NCBI GenBank assembly: GCA_020073565.1
Contig: JAIQEY010000010.1
Coordinates: 62,001 to 126,000 of the forward strand
Length of the DNA stretch: 64,000 bases
Direction: 5' to 3'
Source: Terriglobia bacterium
GTDB lineage: Bacteria; Acidobacteriota; Terriglobia; Terriglobales; Acidobacteriaceae
The position numbers and the translations under genes are program-made. The notes beneath the pieces were generated by a model. The model searched no databases and was not told the origin of the DNA. It was given only the letters and a program-made list of their open reading frames with translations. Shown in pieces: positions 43,401 through 51,985 of the stretch. Position 1 is the stretch's first letter. Each line of letters opens with the position of its first letter.

Positions 43401-43619
43401 CTAGGAATGACACCGGGATCTGGATCCGCCGCCGACGAAGTGAACAATCTCCAGCCGATCGCCATCCGTTAAACGAGTCTGGAGCCACTGATCGCGCGGC
43501 ACAATTTCCCGGTTCAGCTCGATGGCGACGCGGTCCGACTTCATGCCGAGCTGGTCGACCAGCGCACTCAGGGTGTCGGCCGGCAAGACTCGGCTCTCCC
43601 CGTTAATGATGAGGTTCAT
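43401..43619 (-). CDS. thiS: ThiS/MoaD-like sulfur carrier protein with C-terminal extension
   Basis: A 72-residue beta-grasp protein with the ThiS pattern: [20 protein letters not shown] at the start, [15 protein letters not shown] in the middle and [12 protein letters not shown] near the end. ThiS is adenylated and thiocarboxylated at its C-terminal glycine to donate sulfur to the thiazole of thiamine. Here the chain does not stop after the glycines (63-65) but runs on with SRSRCHS. It would need trimming to work, or its stop codon has been lost. No thiG, thiF or other thiamine gene is nearby. Confidence 0.75.
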   Translation of the reverse strand: MNLIINGESRVLPADTLSALVDQLGMKSDRVAIELNREIVPRDQWLQTRLTDGDRLEIVHFVGGGSRSRCHS

Positions 43620-43663
43620 CCCGTCAATTTTCGCAGCAGTGGAAGAGCGGAGCAAGCCAAGCG

Positions 43664-44251
43664 CTACTGGGCCGACCGTATCTCGAACTTGCGAGTAGCC
43701 GTCCGGCCGGAAACATTGGCTTGCACCAGCACGGAAGAATCGCGCAACGAAGCTTCCTCCACCTGAACGCTCATCTGCGCGTTGCCCTCTGTATCGGTGA
43801 GGACTTGCGCGTAGAACGGCGGTGCGTCCGGGCGCACGAAACGAAACGTGAGCCGGGCGCCCTCGACCGCGGCTCCGCCTTCGGTCACCCGCATATGCAT
43901 CAGGAGAGTTCCGGCGGCGTGCACGGAGTTGGCATTGAGCCATTGGAGGTCAAGCTCTTTCACCGCGGCCAGTGTCTCGGGCGTTTCGCGCTTGTCAAAG
44001 ATGGAATCAACATTCCCATCGCGAATCGCATCCAGAACCTGGCGATGCTGATCCCGCAGGTTCTTTTCTTTCTCCTGATCGCTGACCTGGCCCTCCGAGG
44101 CCCTCGGGGCGTAGGAGACAGCCCGCTTGCCGATGCAACGGCCCCGAACAAAGACTTGCGTCTGCAGGAGCTGCTCGCTCTCGCGCGCCTCGCTTTGCAC
44201 GTGGTACACGGTGTCTTTGTGTTTAATGTCGGTGTTGAAACCGAAAATCAT
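43664..44251 (-). CDS. Conserved acidobacterial protein of unknown function
   Basis: 195 residues, soluble, no signal peptide. It opens with [20 protein letters not shown] and has [18 protein letters not shown] near residue 50. A helical, charged middle follows (about 65-95), and then a C-terminal beta-rich part (about 110-193) whose [20 protein letters not shown] and [19 protein letters not shown] resemble an immunoglobulin-like or carboxypeptidase-regulatory fold. I recall similar proteins in acidobacterial genomes but no function. It is followed by the ThiS-like gene after 44 nt and is divergent from the nuo operon. Confidence 0.6.
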   Translation of the reverse strand: MIFGFNTDIKHKDTVYHVQSEARESEQLLQTQVFVRGRCIGKRAVSYAPRASEGQVSDQEKEKNLRDQHRQVLDAIRDGNVDSIFDKRETPETLAAVKELDLQWLNANSVHAAGTLLMHMRVTEGGAAVEGARLTFRFVRPDAPPFYAQVLTDTEGNAQMSVQVEEASLRDSSVLVQANVSGRTATRKFEIRSAQ

Positions 44252-44300
44252 GCGCTTCGAACCTTCTCCGGTCCTGAGAAGACAGCTTCCACGAATGCGG

Positions 44301-44315
44301 GAACATTTAATGTTC
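44301..44315. promoter_or_regulatory. Palindrome GAACATTTAATGTTC upstream of nuoA
   Basis: A perfect 6-bp inverted repeat with a 3-base centre, 8 bp before the -35 box of the putative nuo promoter and about 50 bp before the divergent minus-strand gene. Its position suits an operator for either gene. GAAC...GTTC resembles the outer bases of Gram-positive LexA boxes, but the spacing is not theirs. Confidence 0.35.
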
Positions 44316-44323
44316 TGCTTAAC

Positions 44324-44351
44324 TTGACACTTTTACCAGCCAAAAACTAAT
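44324..44351 (+). promoter_or_regulatory. Candidate sigma-70 promoter of the nuo operon
   Basis: TTGACA at 44324-44329 is followed after 16 bp by ACTAAT (44346-44351), a four-of-six match to TATAAT. The predicted start near 44358 leaves a 43-nt leader before nuoA. The -35 is perfect, the -10 weak. Confidence 0.5.
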
Positions 44352-44400
44352 CTAGAACGTTTACTGGATTGCTTGGCGCGCATTATATCTAGCTCCCCCT

Positions 44401-44796
44401 ATGCCCGACAATTATTTCGCTCGCTACCTGCCCCTCTTGCTCCACTTCGGCATTGCCACGGTCATTGCAGGCGCGATTGTGACCCTGTCGTGGCTGATCG
44501 GGCAGCATAAACCCAATCGAGCGAAGCTATCTCCCTATGAGTGCGGGGTTCCTCCGATCGGCGACGCCCGGGAGCGTTTCTCGGTCAAGTTCTACATGGT
44601 CGCCATGCTCTTCATCCTGTTCGACGTGGAAGCCGTTTTCCTCTATCCATGGGCTGTCATCCTGCGTGATCTGAAGATGTTCGGATTTTGGGAGATGCTA
44701 GTTTATATTGCCATCTTCATGGTCGGTCTCTTCTATGTATGGAAGAAGGGCGTGCTCGACTGGGGTTTGAGCAGCGCTAAACGAAGGAATGTCTAA
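44401..44796 (+). CDS. nuoA: NADH-quinone oxidoreductase subunit A
   Basis: 131 residues with three membrane helices (about 12-33, 66-85 and 97-118). The conserved loop YECGVPPIGDARERFSVKFY and FDVEAVFLYPW, with its acidic residues, are complex I hallmarks. NuoA is part of the membrane arm next to the quinone site. It opens a twelve-gene operon and ends one base before nuoC begins. In the usual order nuoB would follow, but there is no room for it here. The CCCCCT before the ATG gives no Shine-Dalgarno site. Confidence 0.95.
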   Translation: MPDNYFARYLPLLLHFGIATVIAGAIVTLSWLIGQHKPNRAKLSPYECGVPPIGDARERFSVKFYMVAMLFILFDVEAVFLYPWAVILRDLKMFGFWEMLVYIAIFMVGLFYVWKKGVLDWGLSSAKRRNV

Positions 44797-45294
44797 ATGG
44801 CGCTGGCTCCCGCGATTACCGATGTCGAACAACTGAAGGCGCATCCCGCACTCGCACGCCTGCTGACCTGGAACCCGCCGGTTGTTCAGGCTGTCAAGTT
44901 CGACCGCGAGGAACTGACGATCTGGGTGGAGAAAGGCTCGATCCGCGAAGCGTGCGCCATCCTGCGCGACAACGACGAATGTCCTTTTAATTATCTCGCT
45001 GATCTCACGGCCGTCGACTGGTATCCGTCCGAACCGCGCTTCGAAGTCGTGTACCACCTGCTTTCGATTCCGAAGAAGGAGCGGGTGCGGCTCAAGGCAA
45101 AGCTCGACGGCTCGAGTCCGGCGATCGAGTCGGTGACCTCGGTCTGGCCCTCGGCCAATCACTACGAGCGTGAGGTTTTCGACCTATTCGGCGTCCGCTT
45201 CACCGGCCACCCCAACCTGAAACGCATCATGATGCCCGACAACTGGGAAGGTCATCCCCTGCGGAAAGACTACCCGGTAGAAGGTTACCGGTAA
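44797..45294 (+). CDS. nuoC: NADH-quinone oxidoreductase subunit C
   Basis: 165 residues, the 30-kDa subunit of the hydrophilic arm. The family core is ERE-VFDLFGVRFTGHPNLKR followed by the PDNWEGHPLRKDYP motif, close to the C-terminus. It is not fused to NuoB or NuoD. The ATG directly follows the nuoA stop, and nuoD begins 3 nt after its own stop, so translation is coupled. NuoC packs against NuoD and NuoB at the base of the peripheral arm. Confidence 0.95.
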   Translation: MALAPAITDVEQLKAHPALARLLTWNPPVVQAVKFDREELTIWVEKGSIREACAILRDNDECPFNYLADLTAVDWYPSEPRFEVVYHLLSIPKKERVRLKAKLDGSSPAIESVTSVWPSANHYEREVFDLFGVRFTGHPNLKRIMMPDNWEGHPLRKDYPVEGYR

Positions 45295-45297
45295 GTC

Positions 45298-46503
45298 ATG
45301 ACGCAATTCCCCGCCGCGACTGTCACCGAACCAAGCCAGGACCGTACCCTCGTCCTGAACATGGGTCCGCAACATCCGTCCACGCACGGCGTGCTGCGCC
45401 TGGTCTTGGAGATCGACGGCGAGACCGTGGTGCGCCTGATGCCGGAGATCGGCTACCTGCACACCGGAATCGAGAAAACCTGCGAGGCCAAGTTCTACCA
45501 GCAGGTGGTGCCCCTGACCGACCGCATCGACTATCTGTGTCCACTGACCAACAACCTGACCTACTGCCTAGCGGTGGAGAAGTTGCTTGGGCTGGAAATT
45601 CCACCCAAAGCACAGTGGATGCGAGTCCTGATGAACGAGTTGACCCGCATCAATTCTCACCTGGTCTGGCTCGGAACGCACGCCATGGATCTGGGTGCGA
45701 TGACGGTTTTCTTGTATTGCTTCCGCGAGCGCGAAGATATCCTGCGCTTCTTTGAGATGGTCAGCGGGCAGCGGATGATGACGTCGTACTTCCGTATTGG
45801 CGGGCTGGCGCTGGAACCGCCGCTTGGATTCTTCGAGAAAGTGAAGAAGTTTGCGGATCGCTTTCCCGGTAACGTCGATGAGTACGAAGGGCTGCTGACG
45901 GGGAACCCGATCTTCATGATGCGAACCAAGGGCGTGGGCCGCCTGAGCGCGGAAGACGCGATCGCTCTGGGCGCGGGCGGTCCGACCCTGCGCGGCAGTG
46001 GCGTAGATATTGATCTGCGGCGCGACGCTCCATATACCGGCTACGAGAATTTCAACTTCAAGGTGCCGCTGGCTACTGAAGGCGATGTGTTCGCGCGATA
46101 TGTATGCCGGGTGCAGGAATTGCGCGAGTCGATCGGCATCGTGCAGCAGGCGCTGGCGGGAATGCCGGAAGGTCCGATCAAAGCCGATTCGCCCAAGGTC
46201 GTTCTTCCCGACCGCGAGAAGATGAAGACCCAGATGGAAGCCCTCATCTATCACTTTAAGATCATCACCGAGGGGTTCTCGGTTCCGGCGGGCGAGGTTT
46301 ACCAGGCGGTTGAATCGCCGCGCGGCGAGATGGGCTACTACATCGTGAGCGACGGAACGGCTAAGCCTTATCGCGTTCACATGCGCGGACCGTCCTTTGC
46401 CAACCTGCAGGCGCTGTCCAAGATGTGCGAAGGACAGCTGATTGCGGACGTGATCGCCGCCATTGGAAGCATTGATGTGGTGTTGGGGGACATAGACCGG
46501 TAA
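45298..46503 (+). CDS. nuoD: NADH-quinone oxidoreductase subunit D
   Basis: 401 residues, the 49-kDa subunit that forms the quinone pocket together with NuoB. The N-terminal MGPQHPSTHGVLRLVLEIDG holds the quinone-contacting histidine. GYLHTGIEKTCE, MNELTRINSHLVWLGTHAMD and the C-terminal VLGDIDR are as expected. The nickel-binding cysteines of the related hydrogenases are absent, as is normal for complex I. NuoD needs NuoB for cluster N2, so a nuoB gene must exist elsewhere if this complex works. Confidence 0.95.
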   Translation: MTQFPAATVTEPSQDRTLVLNMGPQHPSTHGVLRLVLEIDGETVVRLMPEIGYLHTGIEKTCEAKFYQQVVPLTDRIDYLCPLTNNLTYCLAVEKLLGLEIPPKAQWMRVLMNELTRINSHLVWLGTHAMDLGAMTVFLYCFREREDILRFFEMVSGQRMMTSYFRIGGLALEPPLGFFEKVKKFADRFPGNVDEYEGLLTGNPIFMMRTKGVGRLSAEDAIALGAGGPTLRGSGVDIDLRRDAPYTGYENFNFKVPLATEGDVFARYVCRVQELRESIGIVQQALAGMPEGPIKADSPKVVLPDREKMKTQMEALIYHFKIITEGFSVPAGEVYQAVESPRGEMGYYIVSDGTAKPYRVHMRGPSFANLQALSKMCEGQLIADVIAAIGSIDVVLGDIDR

Positions 46504-46509
46504 GGATTT

Positions 46510-46597
46510 TGCAGCCCCGAAGGGGCACCATACCTTAGCCCAGGGCGTAAGCCTTCGGTAAGCGTGAAAAAGAGGGGGAGCCCCGTAGGGGCGGCAC
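46510..46597. repeat. Hairpin repeat between nuoD and nuoE
   Basis: Contains GCAGCCCCGAAGGGGC (46511-46526), a TAGCCCAGGGCGTAAGCC element and GAGCCCCGTAGGGGCGGC (46578-46595). The last hairpin ends 7 nt before the nuoE ATG, so the ribosome site of nuoE (GGGGCGG) lies in its 3' arm. Repeats of this PuCCCCGNAGGGGC type are widespread in acidobacteria and other phyla. Confidence 0.7.
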
Positions 46598-46598
46598 G

Positions 46599-47081
46599 AT
46601 GAAGTTTTCGCCAGAATTCGAACAGCGCTTCGCCGATATGCTCACGCATTATCCAACGAAGCGATCGGCGCTCGTTCCGACGCTTTTGTATGCGCAAGAT
46701 GAGGCCGGTGCCCTTACTGACGAAGTCATTGCGGAACTGGCGCAGCGCCTGGACCTGACGGAACTCGAGGTGCGCAACGTGATCAGTTACTACTCCATGC
46801 TGACCACGAAGCCGCGGGGCAAGTACAACGTGCAGGTCTGCACGAACATCGCCTGCATGCTTCGCGGCGGCGAAGAACTGCTCGACCACTGCAAGAAGAA
46901 ACTCGGCGTCGGCCACAAAGGCACCACACAAGACGGCCTGTTTTCGCTGGAAGAAGTCGAGTGCATCGGGGCGTGCAGCTGGGCGCCGGCCATCCAGGTG
47001 AACTACGATTTTCACGAGAACCTCACTATCGGGAAGATGGATCAAGTTCTCGATGAGTACAAGAAGAAGGGAACGCAATAG
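46599..47081 (+). CDS. nuoE: NADH-quinone oxidoreductase subunit E
   Basis: 160 residues, the 24-kDa thioredoxin-like subunit with the [2Fe-2S] cluster N1a. Ligands are C81 and C86 (VCTNIACM) and C123 and C127 (ECIGACSWAP), with the family spacing. It forms the NADH-oxidising tip with NuoF. Its start is set by an invading palindromic repeat that supplies the only ribosome-binding sequence. nuoF begins 15 nt downstream. Confidence 0.95.
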   Translation: MKFSPEFEQRFADMLTHYPTKRSALVPTLLYAQDEAGALTDEVIAELAQRLDLTELEVRNVISYYSMLTTKPRGKYNVQVCTNIACMLRGGEELLDHCKKKLGVGHKGTTQDGLFSLEEVECIGACSWAPAIQVNYDFHENLTIGKMDQVLDEYKKKGTQ

Positions 47082-47096
47082 GAATTCTGTACTTTC

Positions 47097-48410
47097 ATGG
47101 CTGACCTAGTTTCCCATCCCGACGAAGTGCGCGTGATCTCGAAGCGCTTTGGCCAGGGAGCGACGGATATCGATCGCTACCTCCAACTGGACGGCTACAA
47201 GGCCGTACAGAAAGCGCTCGGCATGCAGCCGGACGCACTCATCAACGAGGTCAAGAACTCCGGGCTGCGCGGGCGGGGCGGCGCCGGATTCTCAACGGGC
47301 ATGAAGTGGTCGTTTGTGCCCAAGCAGTCGGCCAAGCCGAAGTACGTTTTGTGCAACGGCGACGAGAGTGAGCCCGGAACCTGCAAAGACCGCTTGATCT
47401 TTGAACATGATCCGCACTCGGTGATTGAAGGCGTGATGATTGCCGCCCTCGCCGTGCAATCGCATACCGGCTACATCTACATCCGGGGCGAGTATCGCTA
47501 CCTGTCGGTGATCATGCAGAAGGCGATCAAGGACGCTTACGCGAAGGGCTTCCTGGGCAAGAACATTTTCGGCAGCGGATACGATCTCGACATTTACTGG
47601 CACGGTGGGGCGGGTGCATACGAGGTCGGCGAAGAATCGGCGCTGATGGAATCGCTCGAAGGCAAGCGCGGAATTCCGCGCATCCGGCCGCCCTTCCCAG
47701 CTGTGGTTGGGCTGTGGGGTGGGCCGACGGTCATTAATAATGCGGAGACGCTGGCCGCCGTGCCGCCCATCATCCTGAGCGGTGCCGAATGGTATGCGGG
47801 ACTGGGCACGCCGAAAAACGGCGGCACACGGCTGTTCTGCCTGAGCGGCAACTTGAACAAGCCCGGAGTATACGAATTGCCGATGGGCTACAACCTTAAG
47901 AAGATGATCTACGAGGTTGGCGGTGGGATTCCGAACGGCCGCGGACTTAAGGCGGTGGTGCCCGGTGGATCGTCGACACCTGTGTTGCTCCCCGAAGAAA
48001 TCGATATTCCGATGGACTTCGACTCGGTGGGGAAGGCGGGATCGATGCTGGGGTCAGGTGGCGTGGTAGTGCTGGACGACACGACTTGCATCGTCAAATT
48101 CGCGCTCCGCACCATGAAGTTCTACCAGCATGAAAGCTGCGGCTGGTGCATCCCCTGTCGGGAGGGCACCGATTGGCTCAAGAAGACGCTTACGCGCTTC
48201 CATGCGGGCGCTGGTGTGAAGAAGGATATCGACAATATTTATTACCTCTCCGAGAACATGCTCGGGAAGACGTTCTGCCCGCTCGGAGACGCGGCGGCGA
48301 TGCCCACCATGGCTTTCGTGAAGAAGTTCAGAAAGGAATTCGAAGATCACCTGGATGGGAGACCGTGCCCGTTTGAGAAGGTGGCGGATCGTGTCCCGGT
48401 GATAGCGTAG
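47097..48410 (+). CDS. nuoF: NADH-quinone oxidoreductase subunit F
   Basis: 437 residues, the 51-kDa subunit that binds NADH and FMN. The nucleotide loop LRGRGGAGFSTGMKW and NGDESEPGTCKDR are intact, as are YEVGEESALMESLEG and the [4Fe-4S] N3 motif SCGWCIPCREGT with its fourth cysteine in KTFCPLGD. It takes hydride from NADH and feeds electrons to NuoE and NuoG. The gene ends 4 nt before nuoG. Confidence 0.95.
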   Translation: MADLVSHPDEVRVISKRFGQGATDIDRYLQLDGYKAVQKALGMQPDALINEVKNSGLRGRGGAGFSTGMKWSFVPKQSAKPKYVLCNGDESEPGTCKDRLIFEHDPHSVIEGVMIAALAVQSHTGYIYIRGEYRYLSVIMQKAIKDAYAKGFLGKNIFGSGYDLDIYWHGGAGAYEVGEESALMESLEGKRGIPRIRPPFPAVVGLWGGPTVINNAETLAAVPPIILSGAEWYAGLGTPKNGGTRLFCLSGNLNKPGVYELPMGYNLKKMIYEVGGGIPNGRGLKAVVPGGSSTPVLLPEEIDIPMDFDSVGKAGSMLGSGGVVVLDDTTCIVKFALRTMKFYQHESCGWCIPCREGTDWLKKTLTRFHAGAGVKKDIDNIYYLSENMLGKTFCPLGDAAAMPTMAFVKKFRKEFEDHLDGRPCPFEKVADRVPVIA

Positions 48411-48414
48411 AAAG

Positions 48415-50769
48415 ATGCCTGACGTCAACCTCACAGTCGATGGAAAGAAGGTCACGGCTCTCGCGGGGACGCTGCTGATTGAGGCGTGCAAGAGTGTCGG
48501 CATCGAAGTGCCCTCCTTCTGCTACTACCCGGGCCTGTCGCTGCAGGGTGCCTGCCGCATGTGCGTGGTGAAGATCGAGAAGATGCCCAAGTTGCAGACC
48601 GCCTGCACTACCGTGGTCACCGAGGGCATGGTCGTCTCCACCGACAGCGACGAAGTGCGCCAGGCTCGAAAAGCAATGGTCGAGCTGCTGCTCGGCAATC
48701 ATCCGTTGGATTGTCCGGTGTGCGATGCCGGCGGCGAGTGCGAGTTGCAGGACATGGCGTTCTCCTACGGCGCCGCCGAGTCGAAATACACAGAGGCCAA
48801 GAACCACCGCGAGGAACAGCAGTGGTCTCCGGTGGTGTACTTCGACCGCCCACGCTGCATCCTTTGTTATCGCTGCGTGCGCGTGTGTGGCGAGGGCATG
48901 GACGTCTGGGCGCTGGGCGTGCAGAACCGCGGCGTCAGTTCCATCATTGCGCCTAATCAGGACGATCATCTGGAGTGCGAAGAGTGCGGCATGTGCATCG
49001 ACATTTGCCCGGTCGGCGCACTCACTTCCGGAGCCTATCGCTACAAGACCCGCCCCTGGGAAATGAATCACGTGGGCACCGTCTGCACGCATTGTGGCGA
49101 TGGCTGCAAGACCACGCTGGGTGTGCGCCGCTGCGACACAGGCGCGGAGATTGTGCGCGGCGACAACCGCGACAAGAGCGGGATTAACAATGACTTCCTT
49201 TGTATCAAGGGCCGCTATGCCTTCGACTTCGCTCACAACGAGGAACGGATTACGCAACCCCTAATCCGGAAGAGCGGCAAGCTGACGCCTTCGACGTGGG
49301 AAGAGGCGTTTGAGTTGATCGGGAGACGTTTTGCCGAAGTACGCGACAAAGATGGCGGATCAGCCATCGGCGTGGTCGGGTCAACCCGCACGACGAACGA
49401 AGAAAACTATTTGCTCTCGAAGTTCGCCCGCGTGGTGCTGAAGACGAATAACGTCGATCACCACCGCACCGCCGACTTCCCTGCCCTGGCGGCCGCGCTT
49501 CATGGCAAGCCCGGTCGGACGGCCTCTATGCGCGATGTATTGACCGCTCCCGCGATCCTGCTGATTGGCAATGATCCGACGAACCAGCATCCGCTGCTGG
49601 CCTGGCAGATCCGCACCAATGTCCGGCTGCGCCGGGCGAGGCTGTACGTCATCAATTCCGTGCCTATCAAGCTGCGGAAACAGGCGGCTGGATTTGGCCT
49701 GCTTCCGGCAGGTGCGGAGGCGAAAGCAGTTGCGTTCCTGGCCGGCGACGATTCCCAACTCGATTCGCTGCTGAGCGACGGTACGACCCGCGAAGCATGG
49801 ACTGCGCTGCGAGACAAAATCCGCGCGGAGCAGAACCTGGTGATCGCCTTCGGCTCAGAGCTTCGTGGGCAAGATATCCAGCGGCTGGTGACTTTTTCCT
49901 CTTCTCTCACCGGAGCGAAGCTGATCTGCCTGGGCGACTACTCAAACTCTCGTGGCGCCGCTGACATGGGCCTGTATCCGGATCTGCTGCCCGGCTACCA
50001 GCCGGTGACTGAAGACGGGCCGTTTCAGCAGGAGTGGGGTGCGCTTCCTGCAGAGAAGGGTCTGAGTCTGCCGGAGATGGTGGAAGCGGCCAAAGCCGGC
50101 AAACTGAAAGCTTTCTACGTCGTCGGCTCGAATCCGGCTGGCCGGCTTGAGATCGACCCGTTCACCTTCTCGAAGAGTTTCGTGGTAGTTCAGGACATGT
50201 TCCTGACCGAAACCGCGACGATCGCAGATGTGGTTCTACCGGCGGCGAATGCGTACGAGAAATCCGGCACGTCAACGAACACATGCGGCGATCTGCAGCT
50301 AGTCAAGAAGGCGGGCGAAGTCACCGGCACGAAGCCAGACTTCGAGATGATTGTCCGCATTGCCGACGCCATGGGCTTCGACGTGCGCACTCTGGTGCCC
50401 TTCGGCGGCGGGACGCACGCTGACATGGGACAAACGCGCGGCGCGCAGTCGGGCGAAGCGGATCGTCACGCGGTTTGGCTCGAGGCGAATAATCTTGAGC
50501 CGAAGATGACTCCCTTTGATCCGATGGCCATTCTCGACGAGATCCAGCGCGTGGTAACGGGCTACGATGTTTCCCGCATCAACTTGCTGGCGGGCAACGA
50601 TCAGCATTTGGAAATCGCGCACAGCGGCGCGGGCGCGATCCAAGCGCCGGAACTCATTGTTCCGGCGAACGACAACTTATTCACTTCTGGCACATTGGGA
50701 CGGTACTCGCACACGCTGAACTCGGTATACGAAAACAAGTCCGCGGAATCTGAAGTTGCGGCGGACTAA
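48415..50769 (+). CDS. nuoG: NADH-quinone oxidoreductase subunit G
   Basis: 784 residues. The N-terminal ferredoxin part carries [2Fe-2S] N1b (FCYYPGLSLQGACRMC), then the His-Cys3 cluster N5 (HPLDCPVCDAGGEC) and N4 (CILCYRCVRVC, CEECGMCIDICPVG). The next segment CTHCGDGCKT...FLCIKGRY is the N7-type extra [4Fe-4S] site, present in only some bacteria. The remaining 500 residues have the molybdopterin-oxidoreductase fold but, as in all complex I proteins, probably no molybdenum. It leads electrons toward NuoI and NuoB, neither of which is encoded here. Confidence 0.95.
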   Translation: MPDVNLTVDGKKVTALAGTLLIEACKSVGIEVPSFCYYPGLSLQGACRMCVVKIEKMPKLQTACTTVVTEGMVVSTDSDEVRQARKAMVELLLGNHPLDCPVCDAGGECELQDMAFSYGAAESKYTEAKNHREEQQWSPVVYFDRPRCILCYRCVRVCGEGMDVWALGVQNRGVSSIIAPNQDDHLECEECGMCIDICPVGALTSGAYRYKTRPWEMNHVGTVCTHCGDGCKTTLGVRRCDTGAEIVRGDNRDKSGINNDFLCIKGRYAFDFAHNEERITQPLIRKSGKLTPSTWEEAFELIGRRFAEVRDKDGGSAIGVVGSTRTTNEENYLLSKFARVVLKTNNVDHHRTADFPALAAALHGKPGRTASMRDVLTAPAILLIGNDPTNQHPLLAWQIRTNVRLRRARLYVINSVPIKLRKQAAGFGLLPAGAEAKAVAFLAGDDSQLDSLLSDGTTREAWTALRDKIRAEQNLVIAFGSELRGQDIQRLVTFSSSLTGAKLICLGDYSNSRGAADMGLYPDLLPGYQPVTEDGPFQQEWGALPAEKGLSLPEMVEAAKAGKLKAFYVVGSNPAGRLEIDPFTFSKSFVVVQDMFLTETATIADVVLPAANAYEKSGTSTNTCGDLQLVKKAGEVTGTKPDFEMIVRIADAMGFDVRTLVPFGGGTHADMGQTRGAQSGEADRHAVWLEANNLEPKMTPFDPMAILDEIQRVVTGYDVSRINLLAGNDQHLEIAHSGAGAIQAPELIVPANDNLFTSGTLGRYSHTLNSVYENKSAESEVAAD

Positions 50770-50785
50770 GCACGAACCAAAACCA

Positions 50786-50811
50786 CGCGGACAGGAATGT
50801 CCGCGCCACAC
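50786..50811. repeat. R1 palindromic repeat, copy 2 (nuoG/nuoH junction)
   Basis: CGCGGACAGGAATGTCCGCG followed by CCACAC. The perfect stem GCGGACA/TGTCCGC surrounds the ATG at 50797, which is the first possible start of nuoH. The element thus either supplied a new start codon or hides it in a hairpin. Confidence 0.8.
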
Positions 50812-51876
50812 GAGAAAGATATTTCGTTGAGCATAACGACGTTCGTCATCATTTCGATCATCAAATCGGTAGCCGTGATCTTCGTCTTGCTCACGGCGGT
50901 GGCGTATAGCGTCTGGCTCGAGCGCAAGGTGTCGGCTCACATCCAGAACCGCTGGGGGCCCACGCGCGTTGGGCCGTTTGGTTTGTTGCAGCCCCTCGCG
51001 GACGGCATCAAGTTCATTTTTAAGGAAGACCTGACCCAACCCTATGTCTACAAGACGCTCTACATCGCAGCCCCGATGCTTGCGGTGGTCTTTGCCATAA
51101 CCTCAATCTCGGTAGTTCCGTTCGGCAACTGGATGGAAATCCCGGAGATCAACGTTGGGCATTGGCTCACGATCGGACCGATCAACACGCCATTTCAGAT
51201 CACCGACCTGAATATCGGCCTGCTGGTGATCCTCGGCATCACGTCGATGGGTGTGTATGGCGTCGCGCTCGCTGGTTGGTCCTCGAACAGCAAGTATTCC
51301 CTGCTGGGCGGACTACGCGCCAGCGCTCAGATGATCAGCTACGAAGTTTCACTCGGCCTGTCGCTGGTTGGCGTGCTGATCCTGGCAGGCAGCTTCAGTT
51401 TGCGCGACATCGTCGAAGCGCAACGGCATTTGCACTGGAACATTTTTCTTCAGCCGGTAGCGTTCTTCACCTATTTGATTTCGGCCTACGCGGAAACGAA
51501 CCGCACGCCGTTTGACCTGCCGGAAGCTGAATCGGAACTGGTCGCCGGATATCACACCGAATACAGCGCCATGAAGTTTGCCATGTTCTTCATGGCGGAA
51601 TACGCAAATATGGTGACGGTAGCGTGCCTCGCGACGCTGCTGTTTTTCGGTGGCTGGCTGGGCCCGGTGTTTGGACCGCCGCTCCTGCAAATGGTTCTGC
51701 CGGTCATCTGGTTTTGTTTGAAAGTCTTCTTTTTCATGTTTCTGTATGTCTGGGTGCGCTGGACGCTTCCCCGCTTCCGCTATGACCAACTGATGGCGTT
51801 CGGGTGGAAGGTCCTGCTGCCGGTGGCGATGGCGAATGTCATAGTGACCGCGCTGATTGTGGCGTGGAGAGCGTAG
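50797..51876 (+). CDS. nuoH: NADH-quinone oxidoreductase subunit H
   Basis: About 350 residues with eight membrane helices, the subunit that joins the two arms and lines the quinone channel. Hallmarks: [19 protein letters not shown] at the start, [20 protein letters not shown], and the conserved acidic loop [20 protein letters not shown]. The ATG at 50797 lies within a repeat and has no proper ribosome site; the in-frame TTG at 50827 (GAGAAAG 8 nt upstream, then SITTFVI) may be the original start, in which case the first ten residues are repeat-derived. nuoI should follow but does not. Confidence 0.93.
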   Translation: MSAPHEKDISLSITTFVIISIIKSVAVIFVLLTAVAYSVWLERKVSAHIQNRWGPTRVGPFGLLQPLADGIKFIFKEDLTQPYVYKTLYIAAPMLAVVFAITSISVVPFGNWMEIPEINVGHWLTIGPINTPFQITDLNIGLLVILGITSMGVYGVALAGWSSNSKYSLLGGLRASAQMISYEVSLGLSLVGVLILAGSFSLRDIVEAQRHLHWNIFLQPVAFFTYLISAYAETNRTPFDLPEAESELVAGYHTEYSAMKFAMFFMAEYANMVTVACLATLLFFGGWLGPVFGPPLLQMVLPVIWFCLKVFFFMFLYVWVRWTLPRFRYDQLMAFGWKVLLPVAMANVIVTALIVAWRA

Positions 51877-51879
51877 AAG

Positions 51880-51975
51880 TAGCGAGTGGCGAGAAACGAG
51901 TAGCGAGTTTCTGGTAGCTGGTTTCTGATTGCTCGTGGCTCGAAGCTCGCAGCTCGGAGCTCGGAGCTTGCTTCA
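51880..51975. repeat. Degenerate GTAGCGAG/AGCTCG repeat block between nuoH and nuoJ
   Basis: The spacer is made of units such as TAGCGAG, TGGCGAG, AAACGAG and TAGCGAG, followed by GCTCGAAGCTCGCAGCTCGG and AGCTCGGAGCTT. It has no coding potential and occupies the place where nuoI is normally found. A weak TGAG is the only ribosome site for nuoJ. Confidence 0.65.
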
Positions 51976-51985
51976 AGACTTTGAG

